Origin: CAYWMP01 sp964459445
Lineage (GTDB): Bacteria > Desulfobacterota > DSM-4660 > Desulfatiglandales > HGW-15
DNA: 25,197 bases
Reading direction: 5' to 3'
NCBI GenBank assembly: GCA_964459445.1
Contig: CAYWMP010000080.1
Span: 1 to 25,197 of the forward strand
Part shown: positions 1-8,595 of the stretch, one piece after another
Position numbering within the stretch: position 1 is the stretch's first letter
Layout: each line of letters starts with the position of its first letter
The notes under the pieces: model-generated
What the model was told of the DNA's origin: nothing
Database searches by the model: none
What the model saw: only the letters and a program-made list of their open reading frames with translations
Position numbers and translations under genes: made by a program

Positions 1-20
1 TGAATGAAGGGGCGAAAGAG

Positions 21-716
21 GTGAGTAAGCATACAATCATATGGGATTTTGACGGAACGATCCTTCCTTTGGAGCCCTATGACAGTGAACAAGCATTGCT
101 CATGCATCTACTGGATCGGCCTGAAGAGAAGATGCCCTTTTTCAATCTCTTGTTCACACGGTTTGTCGTGTATGCCGATAGAAAGGAATGGTTCAGAAGG
201 GCCTTTAAGATGCACTTTGAACGATCGCTTCGCGGCAGAAAAATTGAAATCCTTGATCGCTTCGCTGAATTCATCGCGACAACTATTCCAATGGAAGATC
301 GAAATACCTATCATGCGTTAAAGGATAATGGACACGAGATGGTGGTTTTGAGCTGCGGAACGGCCGATCTTAGCGAGCGGATTTTAAAGGCTGCCGGCAT
401 TGGATCTTGCTTTAATGCGATCGAGGCCAATAGGTTTCGTATTGAAGGAGATGAAATCACCGGAGTTGAAGTATGTATGCCGGAACCTGAAGATAAAGTT
501 GGATGGTTGGAGGATAGGGGGATACATCCCAATGAAACCATTGTGGTTGGAGATGGCTACACAGACCTTCCATTATTGGAATGGACCGAGAATCCCGTTA
601 TGATAGATCGTTTCGGAAACAAAAGGCAGCGATATGGGAACAGGGGTTTCACATTCATATCCTCAATCCCTGAAGTTGTGCCATATGTACAAGAATTAGC
701 GAGCAGCAGCGAATGA
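21..716 (+). CDS. HAD-superfamily phosphatase, SerB-like (subfamily IB type)
   Basis: This is a soluble HAD-fold hydrolase, expected to remove phosphate from a small metabolite through an aspartyl-phosphate intermediate. Visible motifs are DFDGT at residues 9-13 (nucleophile Asp9, acid/base Asp11), the motif II Ser111 in VVLSCG, a candidate motif III Lys159, and GDGYTD at 177-182 (motif IV, Mg2+ ligands). The helical stretch between motifs I and II fits the cap position of phosphoserine-phosphatase-like members, and 231 aa is normal length. The GTG start has an AAGGGG Shine-Dalgarno-like stretch upstream and places motif I at the usual distance from the N-terminus. The frame is open to the left window edge, so a slightly earlier start cannot be excluded. 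The substrate cannot be read from sequence. It lies 258 bp upstream of a second, unrelated-subfamily HAD gene on the same strand, with a repeat-bounded island between them. Confidence 0.85.
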   Translation: MSKHTIIWDFDGTILPLEPYDSEQALLMHLLDRPEEKMPFFNLLFTRFVVYADRKEWFRRAFKMHFERSLRGRKIEILDRFAEFIATTIPMEDRNTYHALKDNGHEMVVLSCGTADLSERILKAAGIGSCFNAIEANRFRIEGDEITGVEVCMPEPEDKVGWLEDRGIHPNETIVVGDGYTDLPLLEWTENPVMIDRFGNKRQRYGNRGFTFISSIPEVVPYVQELASSSE

Positions 717-740
717 GGCAATAACTCAAGGTTCTATTTT

Positions 741-946
741 AGACAGGATTAACAAGATGGACTGGATTCATTTCATCTTGTAAATCAAAGAAAGAGTCCT
801 GTTCTTTAGCATACTTATTATTCGTTTTGGGTCACCTATACTTCACTAATTCGAATTGGTATTTTAAAACCTTTGAAAAGAAATTATTGGTGCTGCAATT
901 ATAAAGATAAATACATAAAATCTTGTTTATCCTGTAATCCTGTCAA
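741..946. repeat. Inverted pair of dispersed TTGACAGGAT-type repeats
   Basis: The left arm at 741-769 reads GACAGGATTAACAAGATGG and continues ACTGGATT. The right arm at 919-946 is the same sequence family in reverse orientation (its complement reads TTGACAGGATTACAGGATAA). Other copies lie at 10519-10546, 10729-10756 and 23115-23142. The ~150 bp between the arms are AT-rich and contain no credible gene. The right arm ends 28 bp before the ATG of the next gene. Confidence 0.7.
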
Positions 947-974
947 ATGTTTTTTGTCAGATGACTTATTGCAT

Positions 975-2000
975 ATGAAAAAACCGAAACTCATAGTTTT
1001 TGACATGGACGGGGTCCTCATTGATGTATCCATGTCTTACCGGGATACGGTAAGGCAGACCGCCAGATTATTTTTCAAGGTCGCTGCAAACTGGGACCAA
1101 TTGCCCGATCCTCTATTTCCATTGTCCGATCTTGCGGTTGTCAAACAAAGCGGTGGTCTGAACAATGACTGGGATTTGACATTCATGGCGATCAATCTCC
1201 TTTTTACCCTGGTCGAGGCGCCTGATCGGGCGCCTGCCCCGAAGAAAGAAGACACAGGCTCGCTGGAGGGCGAGGACAATTGGGACCTATACACCAAAAG
1301 CGTTTCCGAATGGGATGTAGGCAATCTTGAGCAATTCTTGAAAGACACGAAAACCCCTTTGGGCCTCCTGTTGGAGAAGGAGGGAAGGCCGAGGGATGCG
1401 TATATCGCAAGCTTTTATGAAGGCGATGTGGGCACGGGAAACATCATCAAGCAGATTTTCCAGGAAGTCTATCTTGGGAGGGCGTTGTTTGAAAGGACCT
1501 ACGGCAAGCCACCCAAGGTGTGGTTTGAAGAGGGTTTTATCCATCGCGAAAAAATCCTTGTGGGTAAAGATATTCTTGAAAATCTGGGCAGGGACAACAT
1601 CCTGGCCATCGCCACGGGACGGCCCAGGGCTGAGGCGGAATACCCACTGGTTTCCTTTGGGTTGGAGAAGTTTTTTAGATCCATGTACTGTCTTGAGGAT
1701 TGTATCAATGAAGAGGAGCGGGTCCTTGCAGAGGAGGGCAGAATAATAAGCCTGAGCAAGCCCGACCCCTTTATGCTGGACGCGATTGCACAGGGTTTGG
1801 AAGGCGAATATTCGGGATGCTACTATATCGGGGATATGCCGGATGATATGGTAGCAGCCACAACATCCAAAGCGGGATTCAAGGGAGTAGGCGTTGTGGC
1901 GTCAGCCCCGGACAGAGATGCTTTGAAAAAGTCGCTTCTGGGTGCAGGGGCAGACTTTATTATTGAAGAATTAAGTGAGCTTGAGAAAATCATCAAGTGA
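975..2000 (+). CDS. HAD-superfamily hydrolase, subfamily IA-like (DMDGVL type)
   Basis: This is a second HAD phosphatase-like protein, about 342 aa. Motif I is DMDGV at residues 10-14 (Asp10, Asp12), followed by the DVSxSYR signature and a GGLNNDW segment that recall the HAD IA hypothetical family 1 (TIGR01548-like). A motif II-like ATGRPR lies in the C-terminal half, and GDMPDDMVAA near the end is motif IV. The frame is open back to an ATG at 873, but that extension is cysteine-rich, reads through a dispersed repeat and would put motif I 44 residues in, so the ATG at 975 is chosen. No good Shine-Dalgarno precedes it. The usual length of the family is nearer 200-250 aa; the extra length comes from an insertion before the second half. 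The substrate is unknown. It converges with cbiZ across a 270-bp gap in which I see no gene. Confidence 0.8.
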   Translation: MKKPKLIVFDMDGVLIDVSMSYRDTVRQTARLFFKVAANWDQLPDPLFPLSDLAVVKQSGGLNNDWDLTFMAINLLFTLVEAPDRAPAPKKEDTGSLEGEDNWDLYTKSVSEWDVGNLEQFLKDTKTPLGLLLEKEGRPRDAYIASFYEGDVGTGNIIKQIFQEVYLGRALFERTYGKPPKVWFEEGFIHREKILVGKDILENLGRDNILAIATGRPRAEAEYPLVSFGLEKFFRSMYCLEDCINEEERVLAEEGRIISLSKPDPFMLDAIAQGLEGEYSGCYYIGDMPDDMVAATTSKAGFKGVGVVASAPDRDALKKSLLGAGADFIIEELSELEKIIK

Positions 2001-2270
2001 CTTCATTGATTGTATCAATTCAGCTTTTCCCAATAAATCGGGGCCTCAGCAATCTCTTTACAGGGACGAAAGGGCTTATAGGCAATGCGATAGGGAGTTG
2101 CTGGTCAAGCGGGCGGGCCGGGAGTTTTGAAGAATGCAGAGATCATCTTCCGGCTTATTGTTGTAATAGTTCGCGCCCGCCATAGTATGGCAACGTGCAA
2201 AGGCCGGCTCACTGAACCGAGTTCGTCCCTTCCAAGAGATCCCCGAGCCCCCTCTCAATCAAACGCGCTT

Positions 2271-2972
2271 TCAGACCGCGATAGTGTTGTGATCATTCAA
2301 AGACGACGTAATCGCCTCGATAACCGTTGAGGCGAGCATTTCTCCGAATAGGACATGTTTTCCGCAAAAGGCGATCTCAACAGGCCCAAATCCGTTCACT
2401 ATGGCCACGGCATCCGTCCCTGTTCCCGTTGCGGGGGCGCCGGTAAGGGGATCTGTGATGCCTGAATCCTGAAGGGCGACGGACTTAGCCTCCGTGACTG
2501 TGATAATGGATTCTGCCAGGGCCGAAGGGGTCAACAGGGCATTTGTCAGGATGATGATATTGATGGTCCCCGACGCCGGAGGACCTTGGGTGATTTCTCG
2601 ACACTCGGCCGGTGTTCCAGCCCGCTTCGCATTGGACAGGCCAACCGTTACGAGAGCCGTCACCTCCACACCAGCTTCTTTGCGAGTCACTTTGCGAAAA
2701 GAATCGAAGGTCGCAGCGGTCATCATACCCACCACAACGCCTTTCCAACCCATTTGAAGGCAGTATCGGGATAAGGTCTGTTCCGACGGTTCAAAATCGG
2801 TCTTTTCTCCCCTTGGATTCTTTTCCACTCTGAGATTGACGATATGGCGGGATTGGGTCAGGCCGCCGTTCAGAACGGCGGAACTAAGCACCCAGCGAGG
2901 CTTTTGGAAATGGATGTGAACATGATTGGGTAAATGTTCAATGATAAATGAAGGTGGCGGTTTATGGGACAT
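2271..2972 (-). CDS. cbiZ: Adenosylcobinamide amidohydrolase CbiZ
   Basis: CbiZ cleaves the amide bond joining the nucleotide loop or aminopropanol side chain to the corrin ring of salvaged corrinoids, yielding adenosylcobyric acid, so the cell can rebuild its preferred cobamide. The 233-aa protein carries the family's conserved blocks: GLSNAKRAG (111-119), GTINIIILTN (135-144), TEAKSVAL (160-167) and ATGTGTDA (181-188). Family length matches. No other corrinoid gene is present in the window, and I could not recognise a B12-box upstream. It lies 164 bp downstream of the DUF47 gene on the same strand and may be read through from it. The Shine-Dalgarno is weak. The assignment is by motif recognition; a remote paralogue with another amide substrate is possible but less likely. 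Confidence 0.88.
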   Translation of the reverse strand: MSHKPPPSFIIEHLPNHVHIHFQKPRWVLSSAVLNGGLTQSRHIVNLRVEKNPRGEKTDFEPSEQTLSRYCLQMGWKGVVVGMMTAATFDSFRKVTRKEAGVEVTALVTVGLSNAKRAGTPAECREITQGPPASGTINIIILTNALLTPSALAESIITVTEAKSVALQDSGITDPLTGAPATGTGTDAVAIVNGFGPVEIAFCGKHVLFGEMLASTVIEAITSSLNDHNTIAV

Positions 2973-3136
2973 GGTATTTCAGAAAAATGGAGAAGCCCGC
3001 TTGGGGCGGATAAGTATTAAACTTAAATTCTTAGGCGAAGTGATGCTGGTTGCTAGATGCTCGATACCGGATAAGAAAAAAAAGAACCGCAACATATGTC
3101 ATCTCCGCCCTAGACACAGAGACGAGATTATCGGGA

Positions 3137-3784
3137 TCAGAATGCGGTCTTCAGCACAGCAAGATCGAGCTGATCGGCAGCATCTTCCGCACGGTCCGAT
3201 ACCTCTACTATGGCCTCCAAACACTGCTTCAGATGGATTTTCTGGCTGTGTTCAATGGGAGAAATGAAGATCGCCTTGGTCAGATCCCATTCGATCTTAT
3301 CAACTACTGATTCCATTTTACCGACATCTCTTGCGTATTCTCTGACCGTTTCAACCTTGCATTCGCCCTTGAAGTAGCACAAAATCGCATCTTTTAACGG
3401 TTCTATGATGCCCAGGGATTCTTCAACGGCCATGGCGAATTGGCCATTCAAATCATCAGGTATTTTTGGCCGCTGGTTAAGAAAGAAGTCACTTGCCGCT
3501 TCCCCTGCATTCGCAACCTTGTCCAGACTTTCGACAAGCTTGTAGATATCTTCCCGAAGCACTGGAAGATAGGCTCCGGAATAAAGTTTATCTCCGATAA
3601 TGTGCCTGGTCCCGTCAGCCTCTGATTCAAGGGCTCGGGTCTCGCGGGCAATCATCTTTGCCTCTTTAACATCCCCTTTTAGATATATTTCGATTCCTCT
3701 CAGGGCTGTCAAAACGCATTTCTCTATCTCATCCATGTATTTCAGGATAAGTTTTACGACCTCTTTTTCCTTTTTGAAGATCAT
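3137..3784 (-). CDS. DUF47/PhoU-like phosphate transport accessory protein
   Basis: This 215-aa all-helical protein is of the TIGR00153/DUF47 family, distantly related to PhoU. Members are usually encoded beside PiT permeases and are thought to modulate low-affinity phosphate uptake from the cytoplasmic face. Family features seen are a charged amphipathic N-terminus, the LESEADGTRHIIGDKL block that resembles the metal-binding ExxxD repeats of PhoU, and a second related half ending in SDRAEDAADQLD. The ATG at 3784 is preferred over the upstream in-frame ATG at 3847 because AGGAGAGG lies just before it and the extra 21 residues look non-coding. It follows the pit gene by 126 bp on the same strand, the standard partnership for this family. 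Confidence 0.87.
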   Translation of the reverse strand: MIFKKEKEVVKLILKYMDEIEKCVLTALRGIEIYLKGDVKEAKMIARETRALESEADGTRHIIGDKLYSGAYLPVLREDIYKLVESLDKVANAGEAASDFFLNQRPKIPDDLNGQFAMAVEESLGIIEPLKDAILCYFKGECKVETVREYARDVGKMESVVDKIEWDLTKAIFISPIEHSQKIHLKQCLEAIVEVSDRAEDAADQLDLAVLKTAF

Positions 3785-3910
3785 GTCTTCCTCTCCTGTT
3801 GTCGGGTCCCGGAAAGGTGAAACACCGTAACCAGGATTACCTAACAAAATGGTTTTCTTTTCACAAGACTCTTTCGTTCAGCTTATCTTCCCTTACCGCC
3901 TCTAATCCCT

Positions 3911-4864
3911 TTATCTGATGATACTTGAAATGAGTTTGTAAAGAATGAAAGATGTGCCCGCAGCCAATAAGGGCGTCAACACCCATCCGAGGAGAATCGT
4001 GATAATGGTTTTTTTTCTGATCGATTTTGCACCCTTAACCAGACCCACGCCCACAACGGCCCCAACAACTGCGGAGGAGGTTGATACCGGTATCCCAAAC
4101 ATCGAGAAAAGGTGCATCCCAAAGGCGGCTGAGACCTGTGCGACAAAAGCGCCCGGAATGTCCAGGGGCGTAATTCCTTTACCAACCGTATAGGCCACCT
4201 TTTTTCCATAGGTTATTGAGCCCACTGCAATTGAGAGCCCCCCAATCAAAAGGAGAATATTGGGATCGATCACCCCCAGATTGGCAATCGGGCCAACGGC
4301 ATTCCCCGCATTGTTGGCGCCCATTGAATAGGCGACATAACACCCGGACGAGATGGCCAGCCACCCAAGGGCGTTTTGAAAGACGATGCTTCCTGTCCTT
4401 ATTCTAGCCAAGAATAGACCGATTAACTGGGAAAGGATATAGGCCATTGCCATGACCAGGATAGGACAAACGATCCAGCTCTCTGCAATGGTGATGAATT
4501 TCGAAAAATCGATCCTTGCGTCAACGGCGAGTCCGATGCCGAGGACACCGCCAACGATGGCTTGTGAGGTTGAGGTAGGAATTCTGAAAAAGGTGGCGAG
4601 TGTTACAAATCCGCCGGAACAGATCAGGGCCACAAGAACGGCCAGGGTATCCAGTTCATCCTTGACAATGCCCTTGCCAATGGTCTTCATGACGTGTTCA
4701 CCCTGAAGCACGGCGCCGAGCACGGCAAAGATGGAGACCAGGATCACCGCCTGTCGAAACGACAAAAGACCTGCACCGACGGTTGTCCCTATGCAGTTGG
4801 CCGTGTCATTGGCCCCTATGTTCCATCCCACATAGGCCCCGGATCCAAGCAAAATGATGAGCAT
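3911..4864 (-). CDS. pit: PiT-family inorganic phosphate transporter
   Basis: This is an inner-membrane low-affinity phosphate (metal-phosphate)/cation symporter. Both halves of the inverted-repeat PiT signature are visible: GANDTAN near residue 18 and GANNAGN near residue 182, each followed by glycine-rich segments. About nine or ten hydrophobic helices span the 317 aa, shorter than E. coli PitA (~500 aa) but typical of compact bacterial and archaeal members. The start is only 22 bp after the stop of the flavin dehydrogenase gene, so the two are probably co-transcribed. The G-run after that stop is rather far from the ATG to be a good ribosome site, so translation may be coupled. DUF47 follows. 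Sulfate transporters also occur in this family, but DUF47 pairing favours phosphate. Confidence 0.88.
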   Translation of the reverse strand: MLIILLGSGAYVGWNIGANDTANCIGTTVGAGLLSFRQAVILVSIFAVLGAVLQGEHVMKTIGKGIVKDELDTLAVLVALICSGGFVTLATFFRIPTSTSQAIVGGVLGIGLAVDARIDFSKFITIAESWIVCPILVMAMAYILSQLIGLFLARIRTGSIVFQNALGWLAISSGCYVAYSMGANNAGNAVGPIANLGVIDPNILLLIGGLSIAVGSITYGKKVAYTVGKGITPLDIPGAFVAQVSAAFGMHLFSMFGIPVSTSSAVVGAVVGVGLVKGAKSIRKKTIITILLGWVLTPLLAAGTSFILYKLISSIIR

Positions 4865-4886
4865 TAACTCTATGTTTGAAACCCCC

Positions 4887-7310
4887 TTACATCAGTATCT
4901 TTTTACGTTCGGGATCGTATAGGACTCGGCTGGGTTCCCGTTTGGCCGGATAAACCTCTTTGTAGATCTCGATTTCAAATCCTTCTGCTTGGTTTGCCCG
5001 GTCGACGGGGATATAACCGTAACAGATGGTCTTGCCTACTGTATGGCCATAGCCGGCGCTCGTAGTAACCCCAACCACTTCTCCATTCATGAGGATCGGT
5101 GCACTGCCATGAGCCATAAGAGGCTTGCCTGCATCAATGGTAAAGGAGCAAAGTTTCCATCGGGGTCCTTCTGCCTTGACCTTTTCCAGGGCTGCTTTGC
5201 CTAAAAAGTCCTCCTTTGAAAGGTCTACGCAAAAGCCCAATCCGGCGTCATAGGGCGTATATTCCGGGGTCAATTCCGATCCCCAGTCCGCATAACCCTT
5301 CTCCATGTGCGTGGAGGCAATCATGCGATAGCCTGCATTTTTCACCCCCAAATCCTGGCCCGTCTCCCACAGGGTCTCGTAGACGAGACCGGCGAATTCC
5401 GTTGGGACATAGAGCTCAAAACCCAGTTCGCCGACATAGGTCAGTCGAAAGGCCGTGAGGGGAGCGAAACCGACCGCAATCCTTTTCATGGTGCCGAAGG
5501 GAAAATTCTCGTTTCTCAGATCCTCACGGACGACTCTCTGCAAAAGGTCCCGGGATTTTGGTCCTGCCACGTTGATGACCCCAAAGGCGGAGGTGACCTC
5601 CTTCAAGGTCACGGAGTGGTCCCTGGGAAGATGTTTTGAGATCCACCAGGAGACGCGCCGGCCGAAGGCGGTTCCTACCACGAGGAAGAACCTGTCTTCG
5701 GCCACCCGGGCGATGGTCATATCGCATTCTATCGTGCCCCGATCGTTACACATCTGGGTGTAAATCACCTTTCCCACAGGGCGATCCATCTGATTGGCGC
5801 AAACCCGGTTCAAGAAGGACAATGCCCCGGGCCCCTCCACCTCGAACTTGCAAAAGGAACTTTGATCCACGAGCACCACGCCCTCCCTGGCAGCCTTGTG
5901 TTCGTTTCCCACATGTTCGAACCAGTTCGGAATCTCAAAGGACAACTCATCCTTTGGTTCCACGCTCTCCGGAGCAAACCAATTGGCCCTTTCCCATCCA
6001 TATTTTGCACCGTATACCGCCCCCTTCTCCTTGAGGAGGTAATAGAGCGGGCTGCGTCTGACATCACGGGCGGAATCGTGTTCTTCGCTGGGCCAATGGA
6101 TAGTGTAATGCTTGCCATAGATTTCTTTGCTTCTTTCCACATTATAGGCGCGACTCCTATGGTAAGGGCCGAACCTTCGGATATCGAGAGGCCAGATGTC
6201 CAGGCTGGGCTCTCCCTCAATGATCCATTCCGCCAACATGCGGCCGGCGCCCCCGCCTGCGGCAATACCAAAGGCATTGAATCCAACGGCGACGAAACAA
6301 TTATCCAGTTCCGGAGCAGGGCCCATGATGGCGTCACCATCGGGTGTGAATCCTTCGGGGCCGTTAACCAGTCTTGAAATATCCGCTGTTTCGAGGCATG
6401 GGGTTCGTTTCAAGGCGGCCTCGGTGAGCGGTTCAAAATGATCGAAATCAGAGTCGAGCAATTGAGAGGTAAAATCATTGGAAACCCCTTCGACTGCCCA
6501 GGGAATGCCGTCTCTCTCATAGCCGCCCATGACCAGCCCGCCGACTTCGTCCTTGTAATAAAGGAGGCTGTCCTTATCTCGAATGGTGGGTAGATTCGGG
6601 GGCATTCCCTCAATGGTCTCAGTCACAAGAAACTGATGTTGGAATGGCACCACAGGCGTATTAACACCCAGCATCTCGCCTAGCTGGAATCCCCACATGC
6701 CGGTGCAATTGACAAGGATTTCACATCGGATGTCGCCTTTATTGGTCTTGACCGAAGAAACACGAGTCCTATCGAATTCAAATCCGGTCACGAGGGTATT
6801 TTCATATATCTTGGCGCCCCGGTTTCGCGCACCCTTTGCCATTGCCTGGGTGATGCCGGCAGGGTCGGCTTCTCCATCCGTGGGCATGAACGCGGCCCCG
6901 ATGATGCCGTCCAGGGATATAATCGGGCAAAGGTCGTAGGCTTCCTGGGGCGTAATGAGATTCATTTCCAACCCAAAGCTTCGAGCCGTGGTAGCCCCTT
7001 TCTTCAATTCGTACATGCGTTCCTTTGTCGTAGCGAGATGCAGGCATCCGCTCTTTTTCCAACCGGTGGTCAGGCCGGTCTCCTGTTCCAGACTTTCATA
7101 GAGACTCACGCTGTATTGCAGCATTCGCGTTATGTTTCTCTCAGAGCGCAATTGTCCCACCAGACCTGCGGCATGCCATGTCGATCCACTGGTCAATTCG
7201 CCCTTTTCAACAATGACGACATCTTTCCATCCCATTTTGGTTAGATGGTAGGCCGTGCTGCAACCGATGATACCGCCGCCGATAATGACTACTTGTGCTT
7301 GATCTTGCAT
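4887..7310 (-). CDS. FAD-dependent dimethylglycine/sarcosine dehydrogenase-type protein with GcvT domain
   Basis: This 807-aa protein has a DAO-type FAD oxidoreductase half and a C-terminal aminomethyltransferase (GcvT) half. Relatives oxidise N-methyl groups of dimethylglycine or sarcosine and pass the one-carbon unit to tetrahydrofolate. The N-terminus holds the dinucleotide fold GGGIIG (11-16) with the ribose-binding Glu35. The segment SGSTWHAAGL (41-50) contains His46, which aligns with the histidine that carries covalent FAD in mammalian dimethylglycine dehydrogenase. From about residue 420 onward the sequence is FAO_M/GCV_T-like and ends in a GCV_T_C barrel. AAGGAG lies before the ATG. 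Upstream is a HutC-type regulator and an ABC importer; downstream, 22 bp away, is pit. Exact substrate (dimethylglycine, sarcosine or another N-methyl amine) is not decided by sequence. Confidence 0.85.
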   Translation of the reverse strand: MQDQAQVVIIGGGIIGCSTAYHLTKMGWKDVVIVEKGELTSGSTWHAAGLVGQLRSERNITRMLQYSVSLYESLEQETGLTTGWKKSGCLHLATTKERMYELKKGATTARSFGLEMNLITPQEAYDLCPIISLDGIIGAAFMPTDGEADPAGITQAMAKGARNRGAKIYENTLVTGFEFDRTRVSSVKTNKGDIRCEILVNCTGMWGFQLGEMLGVNTPVVPFQHQFLVTETIEGMPPNLPTIRDKDSLLYYKDEVGGLVMGGYERDGIPWAVEGVSNDFTSQLLDSDFDHFEPLTEAALKRTPCLETADISRLVNGPEGFTPDGDAIMGPAPELDNCFVAVGFNAFGIAAGGGAGRMLAEWIIEGEPSLDIWPLDIRRFGPYHRSRAYNVERSKEIYGKHYTIHWPSEEHDSARDVRRSPLYYLLKEKGAVYGAKYGWERANWFAPESVEPKDELSFEIPNWFEHVGNEHKAAREGVVLVDQSSFCKFEVEGPGALSFLNRVCANQMDRPVGKVIYTQMCNDRGTIECDMTIARVAEDRFFLVVGTAFGRRVSWWISKHLPRDHSVTLKEVTSAFGVINVAGPKSRDLLQRVVREDLRNENFPFGTMKRIAVGFAPLTAFRLTYVGELGFELYVPTEFAGLVYETLWETGQDLGVKNAGYRMIASTHMEKGYADWGSELTPEYTPYDAGLGFCVDLSKEDFLGKAALEKVKAEGPRWKLCSFTIDAGKPLMAHGSAPILMNGEVVGVTTSAGYGHTVGKTICYGYIPVDRANQAEGFEIEIYKEVYPAKREPSRVLYDPERKKILM

Positions 7311-7408
7311 TCCCGTTCTCCTTTTTTCATACCATTGAAAAACGCCGATTCCATGTTTTCGAAAACTAGAATCCTGTGACGTCCTATGGAACTAGAATTC
7401 GACCGTGC

Positions 7409-7438
7409 GTTATCTGTTATTCGTTATTGGTTATCTGT
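7409..7438. promoter_or_regulatory. Direct repeat before the flavin dehydrogenase gene
   Basis: GTTATCTGT occurs at 7409-7417 and again at 7430-7438, a 21-bp period (two helical turns), with GTTATTG between. It sits in the 161-bp gap between the regulator gene and the dehydrogenase gene. It could be a transcription-factor site or merely low-complexity intergenic sequence. Confidence 0.3.
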
Positions 7439-7471
7439 CCTTGAAAAATAAACATTAAAGATCCCAGCGAA

Positions 7472-8245
7472 CTAGATTGGATATCCCGAGTCATTCTCCT
7501 TTAGAACGTATCGTCCCAGTTCGATTTCAAATATGTATTTGTCCCCCCGATAATAGGAGCAAAGGACTTCGATGGGGACGCTGTTTTCATTGTAGGTGAT
7601 ACTCTCCATATAGATTCCTGCGGTATTTTTTGGAACTTCCAGGGATTTTGCAATGTCATGATTCAGGTTGATTGCCTGCAATTTTTGCTCGCAGCGGGCC
7701 AATGCAATATGAAATCGCTCAGAGATGATTTTGTACATGGAACCCGTAAGATCCATATTGAGGATTTTCTTGAATATGTCATAGGGAAGGTAGCTCTCCT
7801 CATAGATAAAGGGGATTTTATCTCCTGTTCTGAGGCGTCTCACTGCCACAACTTTTCCATTTTTGCCAAGCATGAGAGTCTTTGCGACATAGTCCGTGGC
7901 CTTTTCAACGCCTTTTTTAAGAATGATGGTTTTATCTCGGATTCCCAGCTCTCGAAGGTCATCACTAAAACTGGAAATGCGTTCAAGTTTGTGCTTAAGG
8001 GCTATGGGCGCAGAGGACGCGACAAAGGTACCACTCCCTTTTTCCTTCCTGAGTATTCCTTCTGAAACCAATGCTGCAACAGCCTGTCTTAGGGTATTTC
8101 GGTTTACCTCGCACATGCTTGAGAGTTCAACCTCTGAGGGAAGTCTGTCCCCCGGTCCGTATCGCCCGGTTTGAATAAGATCCTTTAGCCACGCGCTAAT
8201 TTGAAGGTATTTTGGTATTGGATTTGTGGGATCAACGATTTTCAA
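7472..8245 (-). CDS. GntR-family transcriptional regulator, HutC/UTRA subfamily
   Basis: This 257-aa protein has an N-terminal winged helix-turn-helix of the GntR type (about residues 8-77, with RLPSEVELSSMCEVNRNTLRQA and the wing KGSGTF) followed by a UTRA ligand-binding domain ending in a FEIELGRY-like strand. HutC-group members usually repress catabolic and uptake genes and release DNA when they bind the substrate or a product. The start is a TTG at 8245, supported by AAGGAGG nine bases upstream; no better ATG fits. It sits between the importer genes and the dehydrogenase gene on the same strand, so these are its likely targets. A site GTATATAC matching the HutC consensus GTMTAKAC occurs before the ATPase gene. 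Confidence 0.88.
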   Translation of the reverse strand: MKIVDPTNPIPKYLQISAWLKDLIQTGRYGPGDRLPSEVELSSMCEVNRNTLRQAVAALVSEGILRKEKGSGTFVASSAPIALKHKLERISSFSDDLRELGIRDKTIILKKGVEKATDYVAKTLMLGKNGKVVAVRRLRTGDKIPFIYEESYLPYDIFKKILNMDLTGSMYKIISERFHIALARCEQKLQAINLNHDIAKSLEVPKNTAGIYMESITYNENSVPIEVLCSYYRGDKYIFEIELGRYVLKENDSGYPI

Positions 8246-8363
8246 ACTTTGAATCCTCCTTCATTATATCGTTGGAAACCCGGTTCTAGTGGCCATGTCG
8301 AAGATCTCGCTCTGCGGGAGCATGAAACATTAGCTAAGCCATTGTGGAATCATTGCTGCGGCG

Positions 8364-8595
8364 AGGTTTCTTTTTTTCAAGCCCTATCTATGGTCTTAGG
8401 TGGCGGTTCCCGCAGAGGTCAGGGCTCAATAGAGCAGGTTATTTTATGGGAAAGGACCATTCTGTCCTTCGACATTGCTCAGGACCGTGAGCCTGTCGAA
8501 CGGCCATGGGTTCAGTGGTGTGAACCCTCCCATCTACGGGAACGGCAAAGTTCGGTGGAATTTTTTTTGAGATAGGGCTTGAAAAAAAGAAACCT
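8364..8595. mobile_element. MITE-like element with 26-bp perfect terminal inverted repeats
   Basis: The left terminus 8364-8389 begins AGGTTTCTTTTTTTCAAGCC and ends CTATCT. The right terminus 8570-8595 is its exact reverse complement over all 26 bases. The 180-bp interior has no credible protein and includes a REP-like hairpin at 8465-8503. No clear target-site duplication abuts the ends. Size, perfect termini and lack of coding content fit a non-autonomous transposable element; a large structured RNA or regulatory inverted repeat is an alternative. Confidence 0.6.
8465..8503. repeat. REP-like imperfect palindrome
   Basis: TTCGAC (8468-8473) pairs with GTCGAA (8495-8500), and the inner GCTCA pairs with TGAGC, separated by a small internal loop. 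The pattern resembles the TTCGACAGGCTCA-type intergenic palindromes found in many proteobacterial genomes. It lies inside the 232-bp inverted-repeat element. Confidence 0.55.

Noticed and set aside
873..974. N-terminal extension of the second HAD protein from the ATG at 873
   Set aside because: The extension reads through a dispersed repeat, is cysteine-rich and unlike HAD N-termini; the ATG at 975 places motif I normally.
2001..2270. Small plus-strand frames after the second HAD gene (for example 1997-2185 and 2127-2330)
   Set aside because: They lack ribosome sites and recognisable protein features, and the longer one runs antisense into cbiZ.
2973..3136. Possible cobalamin riboswitch upstream of cbiZ
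   Set aside because: No B12-box-like sequence or matching helices could be found in the gap; only a short heptamer-like run is visible.
5636..6377. Long plus-strand open frames opposite the flavin dehydrogenase gene
   Set aside because: They mirror a well-supported coding gene on the other strand, give arginine- and proline-rich low-complexity products and match no family.
8201..8575. A 124-codon plus-strand open frame between regulator and permease
   Set aside because: It is antisense to the regulator's 5' end and then reads straight through the inverted-repeat element; no ribosome site and no recognisable protein.
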